From the NCBI GenBank assembly GCA_002914805.1, contig JXTB01000028.1:1538513-1602512 (forward strand): DNA of 64,000 nucleotides, read 5' to 3'. This DNA comes from Parasponia andersonii (Eukaryota > Streptophyta > Magnoliopsida > Rosales > Cannabaceae). This document shows positions 49,500 through 62,815 of the stretch, in pieces. The notes below the pieces were generated by a model, which was given only the letters and a program-made list of their open reading frames with translations, was not told where the DNA came from and searched no databases. The position numbers and the translations under genes are program-made. Within the stretch, counting starts at the first letter, position 1, and each line of letters begins with the position of its first letter.

Positions 49500-49504
49500 T
49501 TCTC

Positions 49505-50200
49505 CTAAAAGTTCACAAATCACAAACAGTAGCTGATGAGAGTGACTCTGCCAACTTCATCCACGAACATTCATGTCTATATCAATCAAGCGATTACAAA
49601 GCAGAAGCAAAACAGTAATTATCTACGAACCCAATTCATGTTCAAAAATCTACTATCCAATAGAATTGTTTCATAGTCCAATATCTCAATGTTAAAAAAA
49701 CAAAGACCAGACCACCCCAGAAAACCCAATTTCATTTCTAATCACTAGAGAAAAGAAAACCCAATAAATAATAAAGCTTCTACCACCCATTTATCTAGCA
49801 CTTTTTATCAGATCTTAGTTGTTGTTACAGTTCGTGTTTGGTTCCCGAGAAAATCCACAGAATACCAAAGCTAATAACAATGATAATAAAAATAAATAAA
49901 TAAATAAGAACTGACCTTTGAATTGGTTCGAAGAAAGAAAACCCCAATTGAGGAAAAGTCTGTGGTTTTCGTGGGTTCCAAACAACCTGAGGACCAATTG
50001 AGCAGGAGTGGATGATTATGATAATTAGGTTAGAAATGGGGAGCCTGGATTTTCTTTCTTGCTCAACACGAGAACCCCTGGAAAAAGAAAGTTGAAGAAA
50101 GAAACCACCGACTGCTGCGATTAAACCCGGGTGAAGTGTGAGTGGGGGCTTCTTTGAGGAACCAAGCCGTTTGATTATTTTACATTTTCCACTTTTTAGA
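49505..50200 (-). promoter_or_regulatory. 5' untranslated intron and first exon of the PAC1-like gene
   Basis: The acceptor before 49504 pairs plausibly with a donor CAAAG|GTCAGT whose exon edge is at 49916. The first, untranslated exon would lie at 49916 to about 50150. The open frame at 49825-50214 is not supported as coding. Confidence 0.5.
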
Positions 50201-50201
50201 G

Positions 50202-50546
50202 TCAATGGCACCAATGGTACCTTAATTACTCAATATGTGATCGATTTGTTCCTAAAGTTTTAATTGTGGCAAATAAGTCTTAGAATTTTCGGATTTGAAG
50301 TAACTTGGTGTTTGAACTATCTACGTTGTAATTAGTTGTCTAATTTTTATTCAAAACTTTCAAATGCCATTACCTATTTTACACATATATTTTTGGTCAA
50401 AAATTTTGATAATACGTTACAATTTAGATAATTTAGAAGCCAAATTATTATAATCAGAAAGTTAAAGACTATTTGTACCACAATTAAAACTTTGAGAATT
50501 AAATTGTCACAATTATGATAGTTCAAAGACCATTTGTGCCATTAAC
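50202..50546. mobile_element. MITE with about 65-bp inverted ends at the 5' edge of the PAC1-like gene
   Basis: The left end 'tcaatggcaccaatggtac' and the right end, inverted 'ttaatggcacaaatggtc', match, and the match continues inward with gaps to 'aaagttttaattgtgg' in both arms. It has no coding capacity. The superfamily is not certain; Mutator-like is one option. It starts within about 50-100 bp of the probable first exon, so it may sit in the promoter. Confidence 0.65.
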
Positions 50547-53156
50547 CCTTTCATAAATAGTAAAAACTATCCATTCGAATTATAAATTAAACCTTTTTAT
50601 CTAATTTGGTCAAAAATTAAATAAGATTTTTATTTTTTTTCAGATGACCAAAATAACATTATCTAAATACGATTAATTAACCAAGAAAAATGGAAAAGTG
50701 ACTTCAAAAGAATTACATTAGACTTTTTTCCCCAAGTATTCTTATTTTAACTCATTTTTTCTTTTCTATCTACTACTATTTGTTATATATTTTGTTATAT
50801 TGTTTGGTTACAAGACTGTCCAATGCATTATACTAAAAAAAGCGTATACTAATGCTAAATTTAGCATGCATTGTTTAAATTTTATTTTCATGGGTTCATG
50901 CTAAAAGAAATACTATTTTGTATTTTAAATATTGATTTTATATATATAATACATTTTTCTACTATTAACTCTTATTATTTTATCAATCAATTACTCATCA
51001 TAAAAATTAACTTCAACTATCAATTTAAAATTACTCATATTCTAAATAAAATTTTATTCTCTTATTAATTTTAATTGATTGTAATTTTGTAAGGATAAAA
51101 TTCAAAGTAAAATTTAATGAAATATTTTGTATAAGTAAATTGAATTTTGATAATATTACGAAATATATGATTTTTTTATATTTAAAAATAGTGATAATAT
51201 TGTAAATAATATCATATGCTAAAATTTAATATGTGCTATTCTTTGTACTATATTTGACATAACAAATAGAACATACTAAATATTATGCTAAATATAGCAT
51301 ACTATTGAAGATCTAATTTTTAGCCAAATACTAAAATTTAGCGTTGACGTGGCATTTAGCATGTCAGTTAGAAATGCTCTTAGAGTAACTGTAATTTTAT
51401 CCTTTTATATGTCAATTTTGACCAAATTAAACATATTTGTGAAATTTGTAGTGATTAGCTAATCCAAATATGTATTTGTATATCAAGTGGTTTCGTTAAT
51501 TTGTATGGAAATGTTAGAAAGTAAAATGGAGTCCCAAATCTTAATTTAAATCCTAAATACCATTGAGGTCACAATTTTCAGTCGTATCGTTTATTTATGC
51601 ATTTAATTTTTTGGCACTTATATTCTCAATGATTCATGTTGGAATTCTTTGTTTAGAGAGATATTTAGCATAAATAAAAGAGATGCCATGGGAAAGGTGG
51701 ATGCGACATTTTTAACCAATATCATTCACACCTTTATAAATAAATACATCTCTAAAAAGGTCACATAATCCGTACGTGGATGTTTGACGCAGTATTCAGT
51801 TAAATCAGTTCTGTGATAATATTAAAAAGTCGAAGTTAGGTGATACAATAATTAAATCGAAATTAAAGTGATACTACTTTGTTGAGTGGAAAAAAATAGT
51901 GATACTACGAAAATTTATGAATGTCAGATGACGTGTACCCAAAAGAAAAACAAAAAACTAGGCCATCAGAGCTACTGAGAATTTGTCACTTCTGGACATT
52001 TCAACGGGCATCGATTAACCATATCACTATCAAGGAAATAACCATCGTTAACCTGAAAATAAATATAGATAATCTTCTTGTATCTTTTCCACTTATTTTG
52101 GAATCGGTAAATTAATATTCCAATACTCAATTCTAACACAACAAGGACCAGATCTCCTCTTGCTTGTGACTTGAGAGGCTGTTATTATTTGAAAGCATTC
52201 TATTGCCTTATGCTATTGCCTGCTAGTAAGAAAGAAGACCTCAAGAGCTTTTTAGATAGTGAAACCAAAAACCCCGACCAGACAATCCGCTCAACCATGG
52301 ATATCATCAGAGACTACAACGATAAGCAAACTTGTGATTATAACCAAAGCTAATAGAAGGGGAAAAAAAATTGATTAAATTCATTTGCAAAACCTCACAG
52401 AAGATGGAGTTTTCCTGTCCAAGTAAATACAGTATCAACGTAATGTCAACTTCCTGGAAACAAATCAATCCTTGGGTCAAAAGACTCAAAGCCCTTGCTG
52501 GGTTACACCTTCCAAAAACCAAAGATCAAGAATCAAACTCCTCATTTCAAGCAGTGGAGACCTTTTTTCAACCAGCTCCCAAATTTGAACTCATGCAAGC
52601 GAAACAAAACCTTCGATTACAAAGGGAATTTTTTCGACCGTTTTCGTCTTTTAAGATTTACATCAATAGTAAGCTGTTCTTCGTCTGCAGGAGAAAACAA
52701 GAAAGGAAGCATGTTAATGTCCACAGCCCAAAATCAACACCGCTAACCACCACTCCCTCTCTAGAAACCAAAAAAAAAAAAAAACAAACAAACAAATAAA
52801 AGATAGAAAAAAAAAGAAAAGAAAGAAAATGGGAGATATTTGCAATTGGATTGCCACAAAAGTAAATTCATCCTTTTATGATATAGGACTCAATATAAAC
52901 CTTTCCCACAGCAGTCCACCACCCTCCTTGGATTATTAACTATCAACAGATTATCTTGATTTTTTTAAAACAAAGAAGAACATGCTATAGATGCAGACTA
53001 TAATGTTGACTCCTATTAACCAAATCTTGAATGCTTATTCAAATATAAAACACAGAAAACAAAATTGGTTGCTTTAATGGGGCTCTCAATAGCATCTTCC
53101 AAAACTAAAAGGTACCTTTTGCAGTGTCAAAGCTATAGTGGTAAGTTGTTTCCTGC
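50547..53156. other. Spacer between the PAC1-like gene and the ceramide synthase
   Basis: No gene was found. From about 50840 to 51390 there are several 'atgctaaatttagcat' type words and a right edge ending 'agaaatgctctta', which resembles the end of a common plant MITE ('taagagcatttctaac' when inverted). A matching left end was not found. The right part overlaps the 3' untranslated end of the ceramide synthase gene. Confidence 0.45.
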
Positions 53157-56100
53157 TCAATCTTCATGTTCATCTTCATCTTCAGAATCTGGGGAGAAAA
53201 TATGGAAGAAAACAACCAAAAAATCAGACAACAAATTAATAGAGGAATTAATAACGGGATGTAAATGAAAATTAGCAATAGCAAAAGAAAAAGACGCCCA
53301 TGCTGCATTTAGTGACATCTAGTCAAGAAAAACAACTATAAAAGAAGAACAAATCCATTCAAAACGCAAAAAGTACATCTTATTCGTCAAATACTAGGGG
53401 CCTTCATGTACCATCTTTGAACATTCCATAAACTCGTTGACCAAATTAAACGTTTGAATAAGGGGAAGGGGAGGCAAAATCTAATCTCCTATCACTAAAT
53501 ACAGCAATATGGTAAATATCAATTGAATCAAACCCTTCACTGCTCAATTACTAGATTAATAACTAGTAAAATTATTCAGCAGAGTGCAGTGCTGGAGAGT
53601 TCAATGAGAAGTATGCATTCATATTGCTGGTGCACCAAAACATTTTGGCTACAAGAAATTACTTGGTGTCAAATTCCTACTACTTGTGGACATGATATGT
53701 GGCTAGACCATCTAAAAGAGAGGATTTTTCTCACCAGATCGAACATCATCACCAAGCTTTCCTCTTGCATGGATTTGCTTGACAAGCATTCGAAACATCA
53801 ACACCCACCAATAAATATGAAGAACAAGCAAGCAGAACAGCAGAGTGTTGAATACATAATAATATATTGGTCCCTCTACTTGGTGCTTTTCCTTGTCCAA
53901 GGTAAGAATAACTTCATAGCTGCCAGGGAAAAAAAAGGATAAAAATAAATGAGGATACGGAACTTTCAAATTTAAGCTTTTCTTATTCCACGTTTCAATC
54001 TCTAAACTTTCTGAGAAGAAAATCAAATAATAACATATTTGAAGAAAAGACAGTTTCTAATGCACTGTAGCAGAAAATTTGTTTTGAATAATTCTGGTTT
54101 CGTTTACATGACTTATCTTCCATGTATATATTCTCTGTAACAAGCTAGCAACTTCCATGAAGTTGAAATCTGGCAGAACATAGTTTTGATCCATGCAGCC
54201 ATACAGCGCTGAATGATAGGAGGAAAGAGGTTGACACAACTAGAAGGAACCAGAAATACATAAGGAAGTTTTCTAGAATAACATAATTGGGATTAGATCT
54301 TAGACATTACTGTTCACTAAACTACTAACTAAAACCAACATGTAGATCGTACTTGCTTTCTAAATTATTAAATCTCGTATTCTCAGTAGATCTAAATAGA
54401 TACACATGAATCAGATTTTGACCTGGACTAAAAGTCAAATTTAAAATCCTGAACCAGGTAAACTTCTAGCAGTGAGTTGGGCATTATCTCATACACACCT
54501 TGTACTCCAGAGGATCCAAAATGGATAGTAAATAAGGCGCAATAAGATCCAAGACAAAACAAAAAGAATAAATGCAAAGCTTGCCACCGCTTCAGCACCA
54601 CTGTATTTGGACATCTTCCCAACCTCCAGAAACACATCGCTAGCATCATGAATAGCTAAAACAACTGAACCAACGCGGGCAAACCTGCAAGAGACAGAAG
54701 TTTACAAGTAAAGACCAATTCTCATTTTTATTTTGTGATATCTAATTCTTGTCTTCATAATTTATCTATCCTGAACTTGGAGGATAAAACACTTGTGTAA
54801 ATCAAATAAGCCCCTCCTTTGTACTTCAAGTAGGAAATTAACAGTTACAAAACTCCGGGGTGAGAAGTTGTTGTCATGAAAAAAACAGAACCAAATTAAA
54901 AACACGTTAACAAAAGGTACCTGAAAATGTAAGATAGCACTATGAGAATGAGAGTTGCAACATGATGACTCATGGACACACCAAAGTCAGATCGCCTTGT
55001 CTCCCAAAAAATCAAAGCAAAGATGGAGTATGTGTAAAATCCAGCAGCATACAGATACAAGCCCTTCAATTTCAACCTGATATCCATGAAAATTTACTGT
55101 GTTTCTTAGTAAAGCAAAGATTCTCATTTTAGTCATGGTGCAGTTTAATACAGTTATCAGTAACAAAAACAATAAAATGTGAATGTCTGACTAACAAAAC
55201 CGCAATGATTTGGCACCCAACTTAATAATAGTCATACTTTATTTTCTGGTCGGGCCAGACTTGATTTCCTGGACCCACCCAGAAGTATCTTGTATTAGTA
55301 AACCAAGGTTCATCGTAGGTTAGAGAGAGAGCTAGGAACTCTGCTGAAAGATAATAAATACATTTCCAAGCTGACTCCTTGAATTTCCTAATCCTCTTCC
55401 TTGTATCATCATTCTCTAACGTCGCTACATTATGCCACCTCCCAAAAATCAATCGTCTCCCCAGTCTCTGCAATATAAACGCTCAAAATGAGACAGAACA
55501 TTAAATCTGAGGGAAATGAAGGGAGCAAAGTCAAAAAGTGCAAATGCGGAGAGAACAAGGTCTCATCCACATTTCTTGTGAAGATGATAATAATGGATTA
55601 GGAAAAAATAAATGAATAAATAAATAAGGCAAACAGCTTTTTTTTCACTTCCTGAAAAAATTTAGAGAAATTGATCTAGAACAGTACAAAATAAAGCCTA
55701 AATTGAACTTTAGATAAATATTAGCTTGTCTTTTTGGACCAAGTATAGTTATTAACCCATCAAATTCAACGTACTCTTACCAAGTTAGCTAAAAGTTAAT
55801 TTCAGAGTGCATAGACTACTAGTAAGTGGAGGACCATCATAGTTTGGTGGAATTTTCTGGTATAAAGTAGGAATCTGAAACGGACATGTATAATGGCAAC
55901 GCACTGTAAGAAAAAGGCGATCAATCAATAATAGCTCCCATCTTTTTTGAATTTCCCTGAGAACCCAGATTTACTTATCATGCTTAAAATAGGAACTAGG
56001 AAGTGCAAAAATCCAAAACTTCAACAAAAATTTGTGACATATTAGACCATAAAAAAGCATGTGAAAATAAATTTCAAAGAACTTTAATAATCATCCAGCC

Positions 56101-56615
56101 CAATTAAATGCTTATTATTGTTAAGCCATTGGTATCTTATCGTTGACAAAAAGCAAAAACCAATCAAACTGAAACACTAAACAGTTGAATATCGAAAATT
56201 CAATTCCTTAACACACCTTCTCACCTAAAACTTTCCCTGTTTAATTCTGTTATCTTTCTCATATAAAATCAACAAACTATGTTCTATAAATCTAATCCTA
56301 TATTAATATTAACTCAAAGAAATAAAATCAAAACAAGCGTCTTAAATAACAAAATCTACATATCCATAATCTCCTTCATCAGTATACAGAAAATACAAAA
56401 CTGCGCACAACCCATCAAAAAAAAAAAAAAAGTGAAAATTCCATCTGGGTGTATCAAAAGATTAACAAAAAATATCATCAACGATCCAAAAATTGACTTA
56501 AGGATAATTTAATGAAGTAACAAAGTTACAGAACATTAAATAAGCAACATTTTCGTAACCCAAAGCTTAATATGTATTCATCCATACATACAAATATAGA
56601 CAAACACACACACAC

Positions 56616-56659
<44 letters not shown>

Positions 56660-56800
56660 TACCTCGAATACGAATCTGTCGAGAAAGAATCGAACGGAGG
56701 GGAAGAAGAGAGCAAACAAAGGAAGAACTAAGAAATCTTCGTATTGTGGATAGGATTCCAACTCCCACTTCTGAGACTTAACGTTTTCAATCAAATCCAT
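53157..56800 (-). CDS. LOH1/LOH3: Ceramide synthase, LAG1/LOH1-LOH3 type, 308 aa
   Basis: Six exons on the minus strand: 56800-56663, 55467-55238, 55076-54921, 54684-54499, 53919-53735 and 53188-53157, 927 bp with consistent phase and GT-AG edges. It is a polytopic endoplasmic reticulum membrane protein that joins a fatty acyl-CoA to a sphingoid base. The TLC domain shows [19 protein letters not shown], with the paired His160-His161, and the Lag1 motif HDASDVFLE at 187-195. WILWSTRS-like and YYYVFNTLL stretches mark the last membrane helices. The acidic tail SEDEDEHED ends the protein. The N-terminus ([18 protein letters not shown]) and tail match the plant LOH1/LOH3 class, which prefers very-long-chain acyl-CoA, rather than LOH2. 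The last coding exon is only 32 bp, easy to miss in automatic annotation. Confidence 0.95.
56620..56657. repeat. (TA)n microsatellite next to a splice donor
   Basis: The TA run begins within about 6 bp of the first donor site of the ceramide synthase gene (exon edge at 56663), inside intron 1. Confidence 0.95.
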
Positions 56801-59578
56801 CCTCAGATTTTCTCATCAACGATTCAGAACCAAACTCTCAAATATGGAAGAACATGAGGCCTCTGACTCTTTCTCTCTCTATCTCTTCACTTTCTCTCTC
56901 TAGCCGAAAGATTCAGGCTCGTCTCAGCCCGTTCTTTGGTTCAGTCCGAGTTTCGTCGTCTCACGATGAGAAGAGAAGAGGGACGTCTCCAGCTCATCCA
57001 AATATTTTTTATATTTCTGTCTGGTATTACTTTGCAAATCTACCCTCGCTTTTCTCCGTAATTATCCAGATTGCCACGGGTTTTGGTGAATTGACCATAT
57101 TGCCATTCCTAATTTTTTTTTGACCCGTCTGGGATGTGTGACAACTTGACGTCCCAATTCGGGCTGAAAGACAAATTTAGGGGCGATATCATCCCATGTG
57201 GGAGCTGACTTGTCGTTGCCACGTGGCATCATGTCAGTGGCTCTAGGTGATGGGAAGAACACACTATTTGACCAAATACTATCCCAATCTTATAGCTTGG
57301 CATGTCTTAGCTTATTAAAATATTTTACATTATAATAAAAATACAAAGCATAATAGAATCAACATACAATAATCAACATAAAAAAAAAATAAAAAATCCC
57401 AACCATCTTTTTTCATATACCAGCGTCTACGAGCACAATCCAATCATCGCCATCAATTTAAGCAAAACCCAGTGAATAATGAGTAATTAAAGAAGAACAT
57501 TTCATTAGTATAGCATTCTCTATTATACTAAATAACATTACTGAAATGTTTCCTTAAATGAAAACTAAGAATGGCAATATGATCCAGGAATGTTATTCAG
57601 TATAATTTCATTCAAGGAATTATTTTCACTGAATGAAATTATACTTAATAACATTACCGAAATTTCATTCAAGGAATTATTTTACTATTATTAAATTCCA
57701 GAAACAGTTGAACAAAAAAGTACTGAGACACCATAACTTTATCATGTTCTTGATGTGAAGCATTTTTTTAATATTGGATACAAAATTTCCACGCTTTCTT
57801 CTGATTTATATTATCTAAATATAAATATTCCACAACTACGAGAAATTCATCTTGACTTTTTGCTTTTGGCCCAGGATCATCATTGTGAGAGCAAGAATTT
57901 ATTGGGGCTTTTTTGAAACGTGCAATATAATAATAATAATAATAATAATTTATGGTGGCCTGGATATTTGGATATTCGGTTGAGAAAGTTCCTTTTGCTT
58001 GGGTACAACTACAATTCACAACGAAATTCAAAGTTCATTCAATTCTTCTCTCTCTTTTATTTCTGCTTAGGTTCAGCTAGTTCATTAAATTCTATCTGAA
58101 AAGAATTCACACAGACTGGTATAAATATACAACAAAGGCAGATGCTGGTATTGCAGAATTAAAAGAAAAATCAAAAGGCAGAATATGGTATCATGTGAGA
58201 TTGTGAGAATTAGAAGAACTGGATTCTTATTTACTTTAATAGGTTGCAATGATTCCTAGAGACAAAATTAATTTTTACAAATGAAAACCATACCCATTTA
58301 ATAAAGACCCCAATCTTTTTCTTTTTGGGTTTGAATCGGATAAAATATGGTGACAAACTAGTAGTAATGGGGTAATTTTTTTTATTCTAAATATATGTAC
58401 AAATTATGATGCAGTCACATGTTGTCTTATAATAGCCTATTAGAACTCTCTATTATCTAACAATTTTCCACCATGACTCAAAAAGTGTAGACATATTTAC
58501 TTTGTTTTTTTTTTTTTTTTGACGGAACATATATACTATTTTAATAATGAAGAACTTTTGTAAGTACCCATTTTCTAAAAGAAGGAAAGAGTAAAGTTCC
58601 ATATAATTGTGGACTAAAAAAAATGGAAAAAGAACAGGAAATTACTTGTATAGTTTGATTTTATCTTTTCTCAAAAAAAAAATAGAATTCTGTTATTTTA
58701 GTATAAGACATTTTTTTGTTTGAAATAGTATAAGACAATTACTTGATATAGATGACTCTAACGTGCTTATGAGAACGATAAATTCTTCTGTTAAAAAATG
58801 AAAAGTTGAAAAGAAGACACCAATAATGTCACATGAGAACGTGTGTTACTCGTTTAACGTTGNTTAATCTAAATTGCATAACATTATAATAACATAGGCA
58901 ACTTTTGCTTAATTTCGTTTCGGAATGTGGAAGGAACAGTTTCCATAAACCACACATGGCTTTTCTTTTCACCTTTTTTCTTTCTTTATTTATCTTATTT
59001 CTTGGCTAAACTATAATACTACCTACCTCCTTTTGCAAGAAGTAAAAAAAAAAATTTAAATGAACAAATAAATATTTTTATTACTGTAAGAAAGTGAAAG
59101 GAATAAAAATTTGTAGAACGACATTAGTGTCAGAATCGCCATGTGAGATAAGTGGGGACTGTCATTTAATAAGGACTAAGTCTTTTTTGTTTTTTTGACA
59201 GTAGGACTAAGTCTAATTGAGTTAATGCCTTAGCACGGTAAATACTATATATAATAGGTACCACCAAAATTACTTATAAATAATACTTTGGACACCACTT
59301 CGTTTATCAACTTGATGTGATCACTTATGACTGCATAAGTTTTTCAATTAAAGAAGTGTTAAATATATGCGCATATACTTGAAAATAAGCTTGTGTAATT
59401 AAAAAATTGTAGATGTGTTGTTAAATAAAAGTTGGTAAATGCCAAAAAAAAAATGGAGGAAAGTAAACTGAGAGTCTCTTTTGGTTTTTATTTATTTTTT
59501 AAATATGAGTTGTTAGTCATTTTCATCTGCAAAATTCCCGTATTCTTGTATGCTAGTCATTTTCACAGTGGTTGAGCT
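56801..59578. other. Upstream region of the ceramide synthase gene and gene-free spacer
   Basis: A pyrimidine-rich tract ('ctctctctctatctct', about 56868-56900, plus strand) lies upstream of the gene. No other coding sequence is seen. A hairpin-forming sequence lies at 57589-57655. An (ATA)n run lies near 57928-57950. Confidence 0.5.
57589..57655. repeat. 67-bp hairpin-forming inverted repeat
   Basis: The left arm 'aatgttattcagtataattt' and the right arm, inverted 'aatgttattaagtataattt', pair over about 24 bp around a loop of about 19 bp. Neighbouring pieces ('aacattactgaaat', 'ttcattcaaggaattatttt' twice) suggest a decayed MITE spanning about 57530-57700. Confidence 0.7.
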
Positions 59579-59581
59579 TTA

Positions 59582-59965
59582 GGCTGTTTGATAGGAAGAA
59601 GGAAAAAGGAGAGGAAGGAAGAAATTTAATAGAAAAGTGAAGGGAAATTAAAAATTAGGTTGTTTGTAAGAGTGAAAGGGAAAAGAAAAATGGAGAGAAA
59701 AGTGGAAAGAAAAAAATAATGGGCCTATGTAAATTTTTTTCTACTCAAAAGTGAATAGAAAATAAGAAGGAAAATATTTTGTTAGTGTATTGATAAGTTA
59801 AGTTTCAAAACTATCCTTGTACTTAACTTTAAATAATAGTAATATTGAGAGTAAAATTATCATTTAAAATTAAATTAATTTTCTTTTCTCCTTATGTACC
59901 AAATAACTATGAGAAAAATATTTTTCTTTCTATCTTATTTTCTTTCCTTTCTACCAAACATAGTC
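59582..59965. mobile_element. PIF/Harbinger-like MITE (384 bp)
   Basis: The ends 'ggctgtttgataggaag' and, inverted, 'gactatgtttggtagaaag' are inverted repeats. TTA flanks both sides (59579-59581 and 59966-59968). The arms are purine-rich on the left and pyrimidine-rich on the right. It is non-coding. Confidence 0.7.
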
Positions 59966-59987
59966 TTAGAAAGGAAAGAAAGCCTTA

Positions 59988-61041
59988 AGTCTTGTTAGGT
60001 AGAAAAGAAAGAAAGTAGAAAGTGAAAGAAAAATTAAAAGGGATAGAAAATATATAAGATGAAAAAAAAAAGTGTCTTTCTTCGGTGTTGTTTAGTAAAT
60101 AGAGAGGAAAGAAAATTAGTTTATTTTAAAATGACTATTTTACCCTCGTTATTAAAATTTTAAAAAATAGTGTACAAGGTTATTTTGGTAAATTCATTTT
60201 AAAACATTTGTAAAAAACTTTTCTTTCCCGCTTTTTTTTTTTTTTTGGAGAAAAATATTTGAGTGGTCCCACTATTTTTTTCCTCCCCTTTCTATCCCCT
60301 TTTTTCTTTCCTTCTCTTTTTCCTTCTACCAAACAACTAGAGATGTCAATATTAACTAGCTCAAATTTCGATGAAAAAGCACGATATTGGTTTGGCCCAG
60401 GCCCATATTATATGGGATTGGGTCGGCCCATTACATATAGCAGGGGCCGAGTTGAACTTTAGTCATAGGCTCACAGGCTCGACCTGGTACAACCCACATT
60501 TTTATTGGCCCACATTAGGCCTACATTTAGTCATTGTATATATAATTTTAAATATATTTCTTAATTAAAATTTTGAAAAATCTTAATCAAATATTTTCAT
60601 TTATATGTTTTTAATGCTATTTATTTATTATTTTTTGTTTATCTTTAATTATTCAAATTTTAAAAGAATATAAATGGGTTTTAGGCCCATATTTAATATT
60701 TTAAAATTATAGAATAGCAACAAAATTAGGCTCACATTATAATCCATATTCGGCTCACATAAATACAGTCCACTTAGGCACGACTCACTTAGGTCCGCAT
60801 AAAATATAAGCTGGACTTGTGGACTATAACAGACATCTTAATAAAAATATAGGCTGGGCAAGTCCAACCCATATTTTAGGTGGGTCAGACTTAGACATAG
60901 TACAAAGCTCATATGAACTAATCAAATATGTGCTGGGCCGATCCATTTTACATCTCTACAAATAATCCAAATTTTTATTTCCCTATATTTTTCTCTCAAA
61001 ATTTTTTCTTTCCCTCCCTTTTCCTTCCTACCAAACAAGCC
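59988..61041. mobile_element. Second PIF/Harbinger-like MITE, enlarged by a hAT-like insertion
   Basis: The left end 'agtcttgttaggtag' and the right end, inverted 'ggcttgtttggtaggaagg', have TTA on both sides (59985-59987 and 61042-61044). A right-end-like sequence also occurs before the inner insertion (about 60290-60337), so the structure may be two overlapping MITE copies rather than one. Confidence 0.55.
60338..60958. mobile_element. hAT-like non-autonomous element (about 621 bp)
   Basis: The ends 'tagagatgtcaat' and, inverted, 'tagagatgtaaaat' are hAT-type inverted repeats. Flanks caaacaac and caaataat agree in six of eight bases, an aged 8-bp duplication. The interior is rich in 'ggccca' words on one side and their complements on the other ('gggtcggccca', 'tgctgggccgatcc'). 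It is non-coding. Confidence 0.6.
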
Positions 61042-61044
61042 TTA

Positions 61045-62815
61045 ATTAATATTATTTTGGATAAAATTGTCAATTTTTTATTAAAAATATAAGTAACTCC
61101 TAGATTACAAATATCTTTTCTAAAAGCTGGTATTTATAAAATTGTCCCTATGAAATGTCATTGCTATTTCTGGCCTAGTTTACATATACTAGGGAAGTGA
61201 CCGGAAATAAAGGTATAGTTTAAGGGTGGGATTTCATTCTTCTTCTGCCTTCTAGTTAGGTGTTTACTAAAATTTATGGATCTCACCCTATTCCACGTCA
61301 AGCAAGAGATGATAAATGGGAGAATCTGATTCTGCATCATCTATGATTGCTTAATTTTCTTGTTTATTACTATTTTCAATAAAATTTATGTACACTGACA
61401 CATCATATTGTATGTATTGAGCTGTGAATCATATAATACCCGTAAGCAATATTATTCTTTTCTGTCTTACATTTCGGTTTCATTAGCAATACTAAATTCA
61501 TTACAAAAGAGAAAGGGCGACATGTAAGGCGATTAAGCTGCATACGCCGGACAAGTTTCTAAAAAATACAGAGTGAATTATTTATTTATTTATTTCTTTA
61601 ATGAGAATAAATTCGGTTTTTTCTAAACGGAAAAATACACCCTCATCTGTTTACTAGAGAAATAGACAATACTAATTTGTGAAAAAACTGAAAGTCCTAA
61701 TGTCATGTAGTACATGATATTTGAGTTATGTAAAATAGATAATAAATGTGTGTCAGCCGTACATATTTGTCCTATTCTTTAATAATCCGTACTTATAGGT
61801 TATACTAGTGAAATACTAGTGTTGCTACCTCATCATCTTAAATGGTTGATTACAAATGGTATAGCTTGGACTCTTTATAAGGGGGCAGAAATACCTTGCT
61901 TACGTAACATTAGTATGGACTCTTTATAAAGGGCCAGAATTACCTTGTTTACGTAACATTAGCAACTCCTTTGCGTATGTTATGAGAAGGGCTGGAGAAA
62001 GCTTGAATCCAATTTCTAGAGTGATGGACATAAGCACAAATGATAAAATCATCTTATAATTTTGTTACGTACCTGTGACTGTGTAAAACGTTACAATAAG
62101 ATATATTCTCAATTTAAAAAATATGCAAGTTTATTTTTTGAATGATTTCTTTTTGCCAACTAAAATTTGTAGAGTCTGTTTACTAATTCGCTAAAAACCA
62201 TAAATTGAGTGATAATAAGGAAAGTATTTTCCTTTCACATTCATTCTAGTTAAACATTTGGGACACAAATTGTGGGAAATCCTTCACATAATTCATTAAA
62301 TTAAGAAATAATTTTATTACTCCCCAAATCTTTTAAGTCTTAGGATTCTTTCATTATGAATTTGTAAATTTGCCCCAAAAGTGAAAATATTCTAGATCAT
62401 AGTAGAAGTCAGATAACCCACTATCATCAAGTTTTTACATCTATAGAAAAAATGACATATATGTATCATGCGTAATTTTTTCATTATTAACAACGTTATT
62501 GCAAGTGACATCTAGAGTACAGATTAAACTAAGAGCCACTTACGATATACAGGTTTCCTATTTTGGTAGTTATTTTAAGATATAATTTCGTTAGCCCTTT
62601 TATTAGTGAATTCTCGTTCTTGTCTTTTTGTTTAACAATTCTTTCATAATGACTGAGTTTTAATCAAATATTAGTTTTGAACAAAAAAATTACCAATATT
62701 TTGGAAAGTTCAAATCAATCACAAGTATTTTTGTCTACTATTCATCAAAATCTCCCCTTAGGCTAAAGAGTGACAGTCCCACATATGTTTCAAAGTTTCA
62801 CTATAATAGAAATTT
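61045..62815. other. Gene-free AT-rich spacer
   Basis: No gene or clear element was found. A short direct duplication, 'ggactctttataa' with 'ttacgtaacattag', occurs at about 61868-61912 and again at about 61916-61961. Confidence 0.5.

Noticed and set aside
48726-49536. Plus-strand frames opposite the PAC1-like gene
   Set aside because: They are shadows of an intact minus-strand coding exon and have no recognisable content.
52371-52799. 142-residue plus-strand frame between the PAC1-like and ceramide synthase genes
   Set aside because: It ends in a poly-Lys run encoded by an A tract, shows no domain, and lies near the 3' end of the opposite-strand gene.
54057-54239. 60-residue minus-strand frame inside the ceramide synthase gene
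   Set aside because: It lies in the fourth intron. The exons on either side join in phase and match the protein family without it.
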